A stretch of DNA of 64,000 nt from Oreocharis arfaki (GCA_013398015.1 VZRR01012715.1:1364001-1428000), one strand, 5' to 3'. Shown: positions 22,598 through 35,700, counted from the first letter of the stretch. Program-made: numbers and translations. The notes: generated by a model from the letters alone, not told the origin.

Positions 22598-24445
22598 GTG
22601 TGTAATTATGAAATTTTGATTAATGAGAAGCACTTAAAGCATTAAGACTGGATAGTAAAACTGGAGTTTTGTCAGTCACATAGCAGAGTAATTATAATAT
22701 TTTGGGCAAAAATTATTTGCAAACAGCTGTCTTAATGGAAAATTATGTAGATCATATTTTGAGCGAGGCTGTTTTCAGATGTCACCGCATGCATAAAACA
22801 TCAGGGTGTGAATTCTGAAGAGAAAGTGATCCACGCATTTCCCTTGAGCTGTCACACACCTCTGTCAAAAAAGCACTGCACTCAGTCAAAAGTAAAGACT
22901 GTCCATTAAAGGAGAAGGATACGGGAATAAGCGTTTTGTTTTGTGTGCCAAACAGTGCTACCTATTTATTTCTTGCATATTTTTGCTCTGGTTTAAGGAA
23001 GTGCCCATAGTTGATACTAGTGTCCATCAAGGTGTTATGCCAATATGACAAAATCTCGCTCATACATACTAGAAAATCATGAGTATGTCAATTACATTAC
23101 AATAATAGTTTTCCAATAAACATCTAGATCTTAGTAAAATTCTGATGTCTTCCAAATACCTAAGGAGAAGAAAATCCTGCATAATCAGGCTTTTCAGTCA
23201 TGAAATCCAACCAATTCCTGTTATCTTGGAGCAATGTAGAGAACGTGAGAATTGTATCTAGTCATCAAAAGTTTGATTCACAGAACCCTCAGCTCAAAAG
23301 CATTAGTTAACCTGCTGAGGTTAGAGCACAAAGGAGATGAAATTCTGAAAATGCCCACACCCTGGCTGATGAGGATACCATTTTGATGTCAGTTATTTTA
23401 GTGGAGGAAAGAGGAAAATCACCTAAATTAATCTCAGCAAAGCTTCCAGGCAGTATTCTGTATTCTGCCATGTAGAGGTTGAGCTGTGAATGTGGTAAGT
23501 CATGAAGTGAGGAGGCATTTGCTTAGGGCACTCAGCAGTTGAAAGAAGTAGCATTTTGCTGTACATGTCAGTCAGTTGTACAGCAGACTTTCCTTGGTCT
23601 CTGCTCTAGAAAGGTTTAGAGGAATTCTGTTGTACAGAGTGCTGATAAGATGCTGCAGCAAAATACTGCGGGTAGTGGGGTTAGAAGAAAGAGAGAAAAG
23701 GAAAGAAAAGAGAAGGGGCTGAAAAGGTGAATAGGACCCCTGGGACTTCAAGCAACACAGCCTGTCAGGCCTCAAAGTTACTTAGTTTAAGAATACAGCT
23801 GCAGAAATCAGACCCATGGAAATGCTTATGACTACAGCACATGGTAAGGGCCTGTGAACTCAGCCACAGCTGCACTTGGGACAGGTGGGTGTGCAGTTAG
23901 GAGGTGCCTTCCCACCATTGCCAAGGGGAAGGCTGCTCTTTGTTTACTCGGATAAGAGCCGTACTCATGAGTAGTTGTTCCTCCACGTGACTTGTGCTCA
24001 CCATAACTTACTGTTTCATCTTGAAACCCTGAAGTCCCATCCCAAAGGAAGTTATAAAAATATTTGAAGCACTTGGCAGTTGAAAAGAAAAGTCTCACTG
24101 CTAGCTGGTGTACTTGGTGTTCTAAAATTAAAGAGACTGGTCAGCTGCAGGTCTCTGTGGTCTGAGCTGGCAAACTCTTGCTTTGAGTAACTCCAGCAAT
24201 ATTAATTGATCTCCTAAAATCATTCAGAATTGTAATAGTTATTTAATTTTATCATTAGCCGAAGTTGGAATAATCTAATAACTGTATAGAAATTCTTCTG
24301 AAACATCTTTGGGACTGCTGAAATAAGTACCAGTACTGAATTCACAAAACAGCCGGTGAAGTGTTAGGGCGTCTATCTTAAGGAAAGTCAAAGTTCTTTT
24401 GATTGAAATAAATCAGTTTTGATTAAATATTTTGGTGTATTTCAG
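22598..24445 (+). other. BIRC6: BIRC6 intron w8, 1.8 kb
   Basis: The intron is bounded by GTGTGT and TATTTCAG. Minus-strand frames at 23572-23775 and 23832-24098 were examined; neither shows a recognisable protein or splice context. The 23830-24050 stretch is somewhat GC-richer and could be diverged repeat, but no family was recognised. Confidence 0.8.
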
Positions 24446-24614
24446 GTTCTTGCCAGTTACATAAATCCTGCAGGGAGTACATCAAATGAAGAGACTCAAA
24501 CCAGCCATGAGGGGAGAGGCCAAAACAGCAGTGCTCTTCCATCCGTTCTCCTAGAACTGCTCAGTCAGTCTTGTCTCATCCCAGCAATGTCATCGTACCT
24601 CCGCAACGACTCAG
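24446..24614 (+). CDS. BIRC6: BIRC6 coding exon w9
   Basis: This exon has 169 nt, 56 codons plus one base (start phase 0, end phase 1). It reads VLASYINPAGSTSNEETQTS, then HEGRGQNSSALPSVLLELLS, and ends SCLIPAMSSYLRNDS. A polar insert (AGSTSNEETQTSHEG) separates two helical hydrophobic segments. The donor is GTAATG. The next exon is 29.3 kb away; joining G|TT restores the conserved NDSVLDMARHVPL, so no coding exon is missing in between. Confidence 0.95.
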
Positions 24615-27600
24615 GTAATGTGTCCTTGCCTCCTTCAAAACCAAAGCTGGCTTGCTTCTGTCAAATCAGGTTTTGTAGAAACAATAGGTAGTTCTTGCTA
24701 GTTTCTGTACACTTGCTAGTTTAGAATTTTACAAATGGAACATTCACGTACGCCTTAGGAAAAAAAAAAATAAGATCATCTGGCAGAATCTTGTTGAAAT
24801 GCTCACATTTGTTGCAGTATCTTTAAATTTGGAGTTCACTTCTTCAGCTGTTGAAACCAACATGAAAATGATGTTTTCTTCTGAGTAGTTTACGTGTTAG
24901 TTCTTCTACAGAAGATACACAGAGAGGGAGTACTTTATACAAGACCGTGAAACTTACTGTGAAGAAAAACGTTAATTTTAAGGAAAATTCAGGAAATATA
25001 TGCCCGAATTTGGTAAACGTTGCACATAGTAGGCCAATTCTAGTTCAATCAAAGCTTTTTTTCCTTTATTTAGGAAATACAAAAATAAACCTCTCACAAG
25101 AACTGCAGAATATTTCAAGTATATGGGAACAAATAAATTGTTGGGTATTTTAAAGCAAAAACAAATGAGTTCTATGATTTCATCAAATTTCTGCTCATAA
25201 TTTTAAAACAAAAATGCTTTGATAGTTTTCATTTGGTATATTGGACCTTGCTGGGTAAACCATTTCAGTTGTGCAAGGTGTGGTGTGAAGCAGTATGAAT
25301 TAAGCAAATGCCTGTGCAGAACTAATGGCAAAATCAGCAGACTGGGTTTGTGATTTATGTTCAGTCTTACTAGATGACAGGCTTTAGTATGGAGATGAGC
25401 CTTAGGTTGGATTTTTTATTAAGTTACTTTGTTTATAAAGATGGATTTAATCCTTAAGTATCTGGAGGAGTTGTTCCAAATCTGAGTAATTTGGTTTTGG
25501 AGCTTACTTTGTCTGCCCTGTTTTTGAAGCAATTGATGAATGTCTTTGTCACATTACTGCAGTTCTTTGAGATGCCAGTTGGAGGGTGTGGTGATGTGAA
25601 TTCATGAAACAATGTCATAGCTTCTTGAATTACAGCATGTATTTTATTTTAGAGGTAAAAGAGAAATCATTCCTGTCTTAAGTATTTGCAAAGCTACTTA
25701 GGACTAAAACAAGAACGTGGCTCTTAATTTGTACTAACTGGGGAATTACATAATCTTGTGTGATGGAGTGGAACTAGTTCAAAAAGTCTGCTGGGGTCTT
25801 ACAGTAAAAATAAAAATATGAAGGTGTTTCACTTGCTAGTCTGCAGTTTGACACCTCACCCTAATTTTGCAATGAATTTGTTGGTTTTGTTTTGCACGTA
25901 TTGCAGTGAGGAAAATGAACTAATGATAGACCAAGTTCATTATTGCAATTGAAAATACAATGTAAAACACTAATGGAAATGATCAGGTAAAAAAATAAAG
26001 TAGTCTTTCTAACAGTTACTCATAAATTCTTCTTTGTTGAGGAAAAGGAAGAGTCATTGAAAGGTCTGGCAAAAATGCCATGTTATCTAAAGGATAAAGC
26101 AGTTGATCCTGAGTTACAGATGAATCACAGCTGCTGAAATTGCTTTTTGCTGTTTTTAACAGAAGAATGTATCTGTCTGTGTAAGTCACCTTTAATTGGG
26201 AAAGAGCAGTCAGATACTGATAGATGAGATATGTGGCTGGTGGTGAGAAGTTCAGACTAGTTTGGCTTTCAGGGACCATTTGTTTTCCCAAAGTACAAAG
26301 AAAAGGCAAAGTTTCAGTGAGGCATGTTCATTTTAGGTATGTTTTCCACTGCTGAACTACTGTTGTTTGTAGTTGGCAGGAGGTGTTGAGATGTGCCTGT
26401 GAATTAACAATTAGGAAAGAGCAAGCAATGTAACAGTTAAACTGTATTAAAGCAAAGCAAAACCTTGCTTTTCAGTGAAAAAAAATGAAAACTACTCTTC
26501 TGATTACAAATTCACAAGGAATGGGGTTATTTCTATTGAAATTTAGAGCTGTAAATTCTGAGGGTGGTTATCCTTTGATTGATCCAAGCAATGTGAATGT
26601 TTCCTGCTGTATTTGTTCATAAGTCTGTATAACAATATAATTAACAATGTTCTCCTGGATTTAAAAAATAACAGCTTTGCAGGCTTGCATCAGTCAAGCT
26701 CTTCTTTGGAAGCAGAATAGGGATAGCAGTATGAAAGGGAAATGTGCAAAAAGGATGACTTCTGGAAAGAATGTCTTCTCTTTGTTAGTATTTGAGCCAG
26801 ATGCATTTAGTTGGGAAGGAATCCCTGGAAACAGTTTGTCGTAGTGATAACAACACATAATTCCAGTGCAATAATTACCATTGAGTTGAAAGGCAGACAG
26901 GTAATTTTCACATTAATGAGTGCAAGTTACACGTGATGCTGGGGCTCCCAGTGTCACTGACTTTGAGTGTCAGGAGACATAGCTAACACAAGAGAGGCAG
27001 GTTGAGAAGCTCTGAAGCTATGTTAGGCTTTGGTGCAATGCTTGTGGGACTGAAAAATTCACTTAATGTGTTTATAGTTCAGACATTTCAAATATGGAGA
27101 TTAATTTTTCATTGTTACTACTATTTTTATTTTATTTTTTAAAACCTTGAAGACCAATGCAATGAAGTATAACAGATTTGAGTCTTTCCTGATAAAGCTT
27201 TATCTAATTTCAAACTTACCTGTCTCTTCTCTAGTAGGGCTAAATGGGAGCCTATGGAGAGTAGAAAAGGGAATAGCATCAGTAGTAATGGATATGTATA
27301 TGGTGTTCTAATTTTCAGACTGGTGCAACTTCTGCTGTCAAAATGTGCTTTTATGTGGAAGAAGTAGGTAACTGTATTCTTCCTGTAACATGCTGGACTG
27401 AGAAATTAGGATACTGCATATAGAATGCTAACAGAATGTTCCCGGGTTCTGGCACCTGAGCAGGAACAAGCTGTGCCGAGCACAATGGTGACAGAAATTA
27501 GTGATTTTCAGCAACTCCATAACTTTCTCTGATTTAAATGGGTGCTGGTGGGACCAGCTGAAGGTTACCCTTATGCTGAAGGTATTCTGCTAGATTTTAG

Positions 27601-30253
27601 GTTTCATTGTAATTGTTGGAATAACAGTGATCTTCACGTATCTATGTGTATCTACCATACACATAAAACTAAGGGGAGAAAAAAGTTTTGATAAAGAGGT
27701 ATGTACAGTAGAGCTGCAGGCATGCTCCTTCCTTTCACAGTAGGCTGGTAACTCTGTGGTAATATAAGACAGTAAATGTTGTGGTATTGATGTGAATTTT
27801 GTATTTTGTTTACACGTGCTCAATTAGCTACAGGTCTGGCACATCCAGCTTGCCAAGCTCTTTAGGCAGATGGGCCTGTGTCACAGCTGTAAATCTGTCT
27901 GGATTTTTTGTTGCTTAAGTTTATTTTGACATTCTGCTTAATTTGCCCAAAACATGTGTGGACAAGATTGTTATCTATATAGATCTAGATAAAAGGAATA
28001 TCGATCAGACAAGCAGTGCTCACATAATGTTTAATCTTTTAGAAACCTCTCCTTGAACCAGATCAGTACAAACCAGATTGCTCTGATATGTTCTGCAGCT
28101 TCATCTGCATCAAAGTGAGGTGATTGTGAAGTCCTTGAAAATTGTGAATTGACCACTTTAATTAATTTCTGTAATTGCTTTTTTGTTGTAGAGAAGGAAA
28201 GTTTATCTGTCTTTGAAGAACTTTCTTTAGTACGCAAGATAGCTCTCATCACAAGGGGCAATAGCTGCTATAATCCTCACAATTTCTTGACCATTTTTTT
28301 GGTGTTTGTTTCATGTCTTGTTATGGCATTATTGTGGCTTTTATTATCTTTCATTCTGTAAATTTAGAAAGTTTCTTTTTGCAACACAGTGATTTTTTTT
28401 TTTTAATACCTGTGTTTATTCCTAAGACCTAACTCATATTTACATTCGTGAAATTTATGTAGTTTTTAACTTCTGTATCATGGAACATCTGGCACGTATT
28501 CATTACCACACATATATGCACATTTCACACCAAAAGCTATAATGTAAAACCTTTTCATTACTGTCTTGTATGCAGCACATTTCATTTGAAAGAATTACTG
28601 CTGTAGGGACTCTTCCAAATATGTGAACACTTCTCTTCTTGAACAAAATGCACGGCTAAAATTTGAACTGTGTAAGTGGCTCCCAGCAAATGTGTGACCA
28701 TACATGACTGTCTTGAAGGTCTAGATTTTGCTGATACAAGTGAGAGTTATTTGACTGATAAGTTAATGGAAACTAATACAAGCTGGTGTTTGCAAGTGGG
28801 AGAGAAGAAAGCAGTATTTATAATAATCTTTGTAGCTAACAAGATTTATAGAGACAGGGCAGTGAAAAGGAGTCATGAAACAGGACAGTCATGTAGGACA
28901 GGGACTATTTTTTAATAGGCTTGAATAGTAAGAAGCTGAGTGAAGTTGGGATTTGTCAATACCACAATATTAGGTAGTTTCTTCATGATAAAAAATACAG
29001 TTTTGTACTGGTTTGTCCTTGAACTAGTATCTAGCAAACCCTGAGATGACTTGGTCTTGTTTAAAGTCAAGTATTGAGATAGGTTTGTTATCACCTTTTC
29101 CTTGGAAAACAGACCTCATAGCAAGTTGCAGAATTCTGCTTGAATTCTCCTTGTTTAAATTTCCGGGCTTACAGGAAGCAGATGATAATGTCATTTTAGC
29201 TGAGGTTTTCTTGCATACTCCTTTCTTAGCCACCTTTCCTTCTTTGGTGGACAAAGACGCTATGTGATGTGGTCAGCATAGCTTGTAGTGTTACATGAGC
29301 TTAGTCTTCCCTGGGCTTGACTACTGAGAAGAGATGAAGCATTTCTGTGGGATGGCTTTGCTAAAAGGATTGTCTTTACTGACCAGTGTGTTCCACTTGA
29401 TGAGAGTCCAGTATTTGCTTCCAATGCACCTTTTGTAGTTTACCAAGTACTACCACACCATGGACTTGTGGATTCACTAATGTTGTGCTGCTTTATCCTG
29501 CTGCCAAATACCTCATTTTGAACTTTATTTAGTAAGTACTGTGGACAAATCTGTTGAATGTGAATGTGCTACATTCTTCTTTCTGCCTCTTTTGATGTAA
29601 CTTTGTTAGTTGAGTCCATTAAAGCCGTACTGTTCAGGCCTCAGACCATAAGCTACCCTAGTTGGTCTGCTGAAGATAGAGTATTTCTTTTCTAGCAATC
29701 ATACTTATTCTCAAGGCATTATATGGTGTTTTACTTTCTGCCGAGTAGTCCAGTCCCACTGAACTGAGTATGTTGAGTACTCTGAGGCAAGTACACTGAG
29801 CTCTTTATTCATCCATAGCTGAAGGTGTGATGGTACTGCTGCAGTGTAAATGTTGAATCATCGTGCAATTGTGCTTTTCCCTGGACTATTGACTTTTTGC
29901 TGCGTACAGTGAGAGGTAGCTGCTATTAAGATATTTTTTGTTGGTGAAATTCTTAAGCGTATATTGGATTAAACATATAAATCCCAAAGCTGTTTATTAG
30001 AGCTCATTTAAGTAAAGTTAGACTTGGGTCCACGTGAGTATAACCTACAGGTATAACCTGTTAAGAGAGAACATTAGACTGTTTTAAAACGAAATGTAAT
30101 TTGTATGCTGAGGCAATCTAATGATAATGTTACCCTGTGACTTCCCTGTAAGGGTCAAAGCCTTTGCTATAAATGAAATTAGAAGTACAGTGGCAGTTTA
30201 GATAGACAGCATATAATTACTGAAATTAAAAATTCTCCTAGCCTTTATTAATG

Positions 30254-30269
30254 TTAATGAGCTCATTAA
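30254..30269. promoter_or_regulatory. Perfect 16-bp TAAT palindrome
   Basis: TTAATGAGCTCATTAA is its own reverse complement. It sits within a stretch carrying further TTAAT/ATTAAT motifs (about 30246-30272). Paired TAAT half-sites resemble homeodomain dimer sites. Function is inferred only. Confidence 0.4.
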
Positions 30270-31978
30270 TTGATAAAAGAATCATGCTGACCCTTTGCCA
30301 CATTTGGTTATAATTTTGGGATTGGTTTTTGTCTGTTTTGCTGTTGAAGAGCTTACAAAGAAAAGGTGCAGTATTTCACTGTAATGCTGATGTATTAGTT
30401 GAATCACAATTTCAAGAAGAGAGCTGTGCACTGAAATGATATGAAATAAAAGTGTTTATTTATTTCACAGAATTGACAAATTTTAAATATCTTCAGAATC
30501 AAAGTAAACAGCAGTAATTTCTATCTGAATTTCACTTTTCAGGTTCTTGTAATCTTTCATTTTAGAGACCATCTCAAATATCCTTGTATTATGAGATTAA
30601 ATGCAATACTATCCATAAGTATGTGGATATAAGAAGTACATTGAAAAAATTAATAATGGTAATATCTGTTCTGTAGTCTTAAATAAACATTAGTAACCTG
30701 CATAATTCCTCTAGAATGTAGCTTAGTTTTACAGAATGCTTTGGTGCTTCATATACTGAAAATAAGTATACATTTAATAGAAACTTGCTGAAGACTGTGG
30801 CTGGTAAATACATTTTCTTGTCTGAATGTGCTTCCTTCCAGTGCAGTCTCAGCTCTGTTTATCATTTCTTCTAGTTGAGCCAGTATTGACTCAGTTGCAA
30901 AGCCAGAATATACCATCTTCCACCTCATTTGTCCATAAATCAGTGTTACAGTGTGTTTCTGCAACTGACTGAAATACCATGGCCAAATTCATCCTGTTCT
31001 AGATCCCTGACCTTATTCTATGTATGTCCTGGTTTTGAAGTGACTTCCAAAGGCTCAGTTGGTTTAGCAGTTACCAAATTCTGTGCAGTAATAAGCTATT
31101 GCCTACATAAGGGATGCATTTCTTTGCATGTCATTTTATGAAGGGACTGGATGTAGTTTTGTAGCCTAGAAGAAATAGAGCTCTTTTTCAGAAATGCAGC
31201 TGCTCTGTTGTTCCTCTGTGGCACATGTAATAGTAAGAAAAATATTTATTAAAATCAGTTTCTTTTTACTTTTTTCATGTTATTTATTGAGTTTTTAATC
31301 CTAAGTTCTCAAAAGTAATTTTCGTTATAAGGTACATGTGAGATACATTCATGTATACAAAAACTTCTGTGGTCTCAGACTGTCTGCAGCTTTGGATCTA
31401 GTTTAAAGGCATACGTAGATTTAATTTAAAATGTGGATATAGTTTCACTAATTTCAGTAGCCAAATTGTATGTTCCATGAAGTATGCTTAAGAGTTGCAA
31501 TTCTGGGCCTCAATCACAGACAGTGCAAAAAGGGAAGATGTCTTCAGGACCTGGTCCAGAACAGGAGAGTACAGTCTTCTGGACAAAGGTTGAACCTGTT
31601 TTCCATGCAACACTGTGAATCCTTGCATGATATGTTTTACTTGAAAATAAGCATCAGGGTGAAAACATGAGAATTGTATTTGGCTTCTGTTAAACACATT
31701 CTAAAAATGATGATATAGAAAATGTAATTTAATATTTTTTTCATTTAGAGAATATGTATTAGTGTGTCACTGGAATTATTAATATGTCTTAAAAGAAATA
31801 CTAAAATTATTCTTTATTTTTTCACACCACTTTAAAGTATTTTTAATTAGAAAAGCACATTGTCAGTATAGCATGATGATTTCAAATACAGATTTAGTAA
31901 AGGCAAGAAAATGAAACCTTTTTCAGCTTTCCACAAGACTAACAGAAATGCTGCAGAAATATAGTCAATAGTTAAAAT

Positions 31979-31984
31979 TTTATT
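31979..31984 (-). promoter_or_regulatory. Possible poly(A) signal for antisense gene
   Basis: Reads AATAAA on the minus strand, about 545 bases beyond the microprotein stop codon. It is one of several candidates in AT-rich sequence and there is no direct evidence of use. Confidence 0.2.
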
Positions 31985-32527
31985 TATAATATTACAACTT
32001 CTAGTATAACAGTGTTCCTGTTTCCACACTTATTATACATTAGTGTAAGTTATAAGCCTAAATTATGGTGACCTAAAAATAAAAAACCCTTTTGCCTGTT
32101 TTCTGGTCTCAGCTATGAAGAGGCATAATGCACGAAACCATAGAAAGCATGGGACTTGCTTGTAGTTACTTATATATTTAGTTTATCTCCTTCTATGGTC
32201 TGATTATTTTCAGTGTTTGCCTACATTTCTGTCTTGCTTGTTTGCTGGCAATAAAAAAGTGCCGTCTCTGATCCTGCTATTCAGATTTCATCTGTTACCA
32301 ACAAGAAGTTGTGTATTGTCTGCCTTCATTTACGTAATTTAGCACCCTAGCTGGGCTCATAGGTACACTTTGCAGTCATTGATGCAGCACCCTCAGCCAG
32401 ACACTTCACTCTGGAATGTTTCTGATACTCTTTTCAGAGAGTGGGGTTTTGCTTTAAATTTAGGAATCATTCTTACCATTGCAGGTCTTTGCACTTTGTG
32501 CTGTACAATTGATACTCAAAAATGTCA

Positions 32528-32680
32528 TCAAAGTGTAGTGTAGATGTACACAAAAACAATAACAAATAAATTGAGCACAGTTCCAATAATCCCAAGCAGT
32601 GCTAAAATAGATTCTTCTTTTTCCTCTTTCTCCTCTTGCCTTTTTACATCTTCCAGTGTTGTGATGGCAGAGGTCCCCAT
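32528..32680 (-). CDS. TUNAR/megamind-like single-pass microprotein, antisense in BIRC6 intron
   Basis: This is a 50-codon frame from ATG at 32680 to TGA at 32530-32528. The N-terminus (MGTSAITTLEDVKR) leads into an acidic/lysine-rich stretch (QEEKEEKEES), then one hydrophobic segment (about residues 25-47) and the C-terminus FVYIYTTL. By recall, the human TUNAR microprotein (pTUNAR/BNLN, about 48 residues) has the same layout, nearly the same membrane core (LGIIGT.LNL) and the same ending. TUNAR is the mammalian relative of zebrafish megamind, or linc-birc6, a transcript antisense within birc6; this gene has exactly that position. TUNAR protein is reported to sit in the ER membrane and act on SERCA2 and calcium handling in neural and beta cells. 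The start has an ideal context (A at -3, G at +4). Expression is not shown. The symbol is left empty because the BIRC6-locus copy may be a paralogue of TUNAR rather than its orthologue. Confidence 0.85.
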   Translation of the reverse strand: MGTSAITTLEDVKRQEEKEEKEESILALLGIIGTVLNLFVIVFVYIYTTL

Positions 32681-32714
32681 TTTTCCTGCAAATACCTTCA
32701 CCAGTATTCTGGCA

Positions 32715-32740
32715 GCTAGCTAGAAAAAAGAAAGCAAATG
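32715..32740 (-). promoter_or_regulatory. Minus-strand splice acceptor of the microprotein exon
   Basis: On the minus strand the sequence runs TTTGCTTTCTTTTTTCTAG, a pyrimidine tract closed by AG at 32721-32720; a second AG follows at 32717-32716. The exon would begin at 32719 or 32715, 35-39 bases before the ATG. The TAG at the first AG is also an in-frame stop, so the unspliced frame cannot extend upstream. One or more upstream exons are implied; a possible donor on the same strand is GG|GTAAGA at about 33839 (weak evidence). Confidence 0.6.
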
Positions 32741-35700
32741 GTAAATCTGGTCTGACAAACATGCAAGCTTTGATGTTTTTAAAAACAATTCTGTAGTTCT
32801 TCGTACAACATTTCTTAATGCTGTGTTTATTGAGTTGTATTCGTCTTTTGTTTTCTTTTTGTATGAACATGTCCACGTTAAAAATAAATGTTCTGTAGGT
32901 ACAGATTGATAGGAGTGAAAAATAGCTTGGTGCTTCAAGTCAGTTAATATGCTTTGTTACAGAAGACATTTAAAATATATCTTTAGCCAGCTGATTTGTT
33001 TCCTTATAAAAGGTGAAACAGGTGAAAGCAGGAATGTGAGTGTTGTCAAATACTCTGAAATGCCTCGGGAGGTTATATGCATTTTCAGCTTTTCTTAAAT
33101 ATATAACTGCCACACTACAAAAACAGTTGAAAATATTCATGCCTGCTGTTTTCAAACATGGAAAATATGCCTCCTTAATAAAGTATCACAGTTGTTTTTC
33201 ACCAGTGAGCCCCAAGTAGGCAATTGCAAGTGAGATCTTATCCTTTTTCATGTTTAATAGATCAGCTTTTGGACATCCATGCAACAGTAAACATTTAACA
33301 GAAAATGTCTGTCTCTTCAAATATAAAGGTGGTTGTTATATATGCTGATTATTGCAGTATGCCACAGGATGGTAGTACTTTTATAGCAGCAACATTCTAT
33401 GCAATATAACAATTCAAGTAGACATTTAGAGATGCATATATGATTTGTTACCTTTTTTTGGTTGCAAAAGTGAGGTTGACAGGTTGTTTCTATTACTTAG
33501 CTGCTCTTGTACTCTTAATTTACAGTCAAATATCCTCTAGAAACATATTCCTTGTAAAATTATGTTCATTGGTGACTGAGATGTTGATCTTGTATGTAAT
33601 CTGCTGTGCTATTTTGGCTTTATTGATCAGAAATTTGATGGGGATTTCTGCTAGTTCAGATCACTCCGATTTACTGAAGATACACAATTACATTTTATAG
33701 TGCAATAGCATCTTTCTCTCCTGGCAAACGGCTTTAATCATCAGAGATTAATGTATTTCTGCTGTGAGTCTAATTAATGTCATCAGCTCAGAGCATATCT
33801 TACAGAAAGGTTAAAAAAAAACCCCACAGTATTTCTTACCCTACATTGCATCAGGAATAAAATGTCATCAGACATGCTTCTTACTCGTCGATTCAGTGGC
33901 AAGCCAGGCTTTTATCTTCATGAAGGGGCTGCTCTCCTCTCTCAGACAGACCAGATAGGAGCATGAACAGTTTCTTGATGAAGAAGTTTATCGGTGAGGA
34001 TAATAATGTTGCAGAATCTTCCAAATGACTGGTGTTCTTTCTCAGTAATCCACTAAAGCAAGTGTAGTCGAAAAAACAGTGAAGCTCTTTCTCATAATGA
34101 TCCTCACTGTTGACTAATTGTCATTAAAATTGAGGCTTCTTTTCCTTAGATGATGCAGAGCAACAAAATGCATGCTGTTCTGTTTTGTCTTTAAAAAAAA
34201 ATACAAACAGCTCCTGGTTTTGTTCTGTTTTACTCGGTTATTTATTAAGACTTCAGAAACATCCAGCCTTTGATTTACTCTTTGTGGCAGCAGTCTGAAG
34301 AGGCTTTCTTACGTGGACATGCTGTAATTCCAAATGCAGCGAACTACGTGCAGTCACACTATGTAATTTTAGTCCAGCCTGAAAAAGGATGAAAAGAGGT
34401 CTGCTTTGCTGGCAGTAGTGTGAACACTGTCACACACCTGCGTTCAGAGCCTCTGGAAAGAATTCCAAGGTATTCTTCGGAGCATTGCATAACTCAGCCA
34501 GGCAAATCTGAAGAGAGGAATGACAGTGGCTTTAGTTGCACACTGTGGTGAGCTGTGACATTGATTAAACATGCACTTGGCACTTGCTGAATAAAGAAGG
34601 AGCTACGAGCCACCCTTGCAGACAGTGAGTTGCATAACAATGTTATCCAGATCCAGCGATGGCTCTGCTGTTTCATCGTCGAGCCAGGCACATTTTAATC
34701 CTGTACCAACAGAGAAAGTGTGCAGTGTAAAGAGGAGCAGAGTTAACTGTACTTCGGGGTTTTCTGAGGAAGTGCTGCATGACAAATGGTGACATTAAGG
34801 CATTCAAGCTGAAACAGTGTTTCTGCCTTTTGTCTTTTTATGCTTTGTTTGACAGGCAATTGTTTCTATGGGAAATAAATGCTTTTTCTCTTTTATTCAC
34901 CACCCAAAGGATGCAGGTTACCATGTAATTAATGAAAAAAATATTTAAATTAAAAATAATCCTGTTCTGATTTCATAGGAAGCATCAACACGTTTTTTTT
35001 TCCTGCTTAAATCAGAGAGGCATTTTTTTCCTGCCCAGTTGGAAAGGGGGAAGAACTCTGCAAAGTCTTCTCCTCCCAGTCTCTTCAGATTAAAAAAAAA
35101 AAAAGCACACAATTTTAATAACTTCTGGAAGGAGCTGTATTTCAAATAATGTTATTCAGTGACTTTGATCTATGAAGGCTACCAACGCAATGTGTGTTGG
35201 TTGGTGTAGCATAGCTTCTTGCTGTGAATGCAGCTGTATTTTAAATATATCGGAAAACTTGTCTTATAAAAAATACTTGCAATGTCAAGCAATTCAGAAT
35301 TCAAATGTACAAAAATGTACTTCTGTATATGTGTATAAAAAATCAAAATACAGTTAATTAGATTGAGTTCAAACAATGGGAAACCTTAATCATTTTCCAG
35401 AACAGCATATTTTAGGAACTACAAGGCATTGTTTGAAATTCAGTGTTGAATAATCTTTTATAGAGAAAGCAGAAGACAGTAAAATCACTGTTTTAAATTC
35501 TGCCAGTTTCAACTTAATTTACATTGCATTTTTTCTCATTATTTTTCCAAAGTGTCTAAGTACATTTGTTAGTTTCTTAGCAATAGACAAAACTGCATAT
35601 TTTGCATGTGCTTTATTTTAATGGTAAATACCATGTTTGAAGTATTGTGAGTTGTATGATACTTGTACGTAATTTGCCCTTTATCCCGAAAGTTATGTTG

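Larger units (their letters stand above)
24615..32527 (+). other. BIRC6: Giant BIRC6 intron w9, proximal part
   Basis: This is the first part of the 29,285-bp intron (24615-53899). It is AT-rich and mostly single-copy in appearance, with very few recognisable transposons. It holds a perfect 16-bp palindrome flanked by more TAAT motifs (30254-30269). Plus-strand TTTATT at 31979-31984 and 31813-31818 are AATAAA on the minus strand and possible 3' ends for the antisense gene. The many open frames of 60-97 codons have no coding features. Confidence 0.75.

Noticed and set aside
23830..24100. GC-richer stretch in intron w8, considered as a transposon or nested exon
   Set aside because: No CR1 or LTR hallmark, no splice-bounded frame, and no family recognised.
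32460..32876. 138-codon minus-strand open frame over the microprotein exon
   Set aside because: It is in another register from the TUNAR-like frame, runs straight through the splice acceptor, and has no recognisable domain. It is a shadow of the real short frame.
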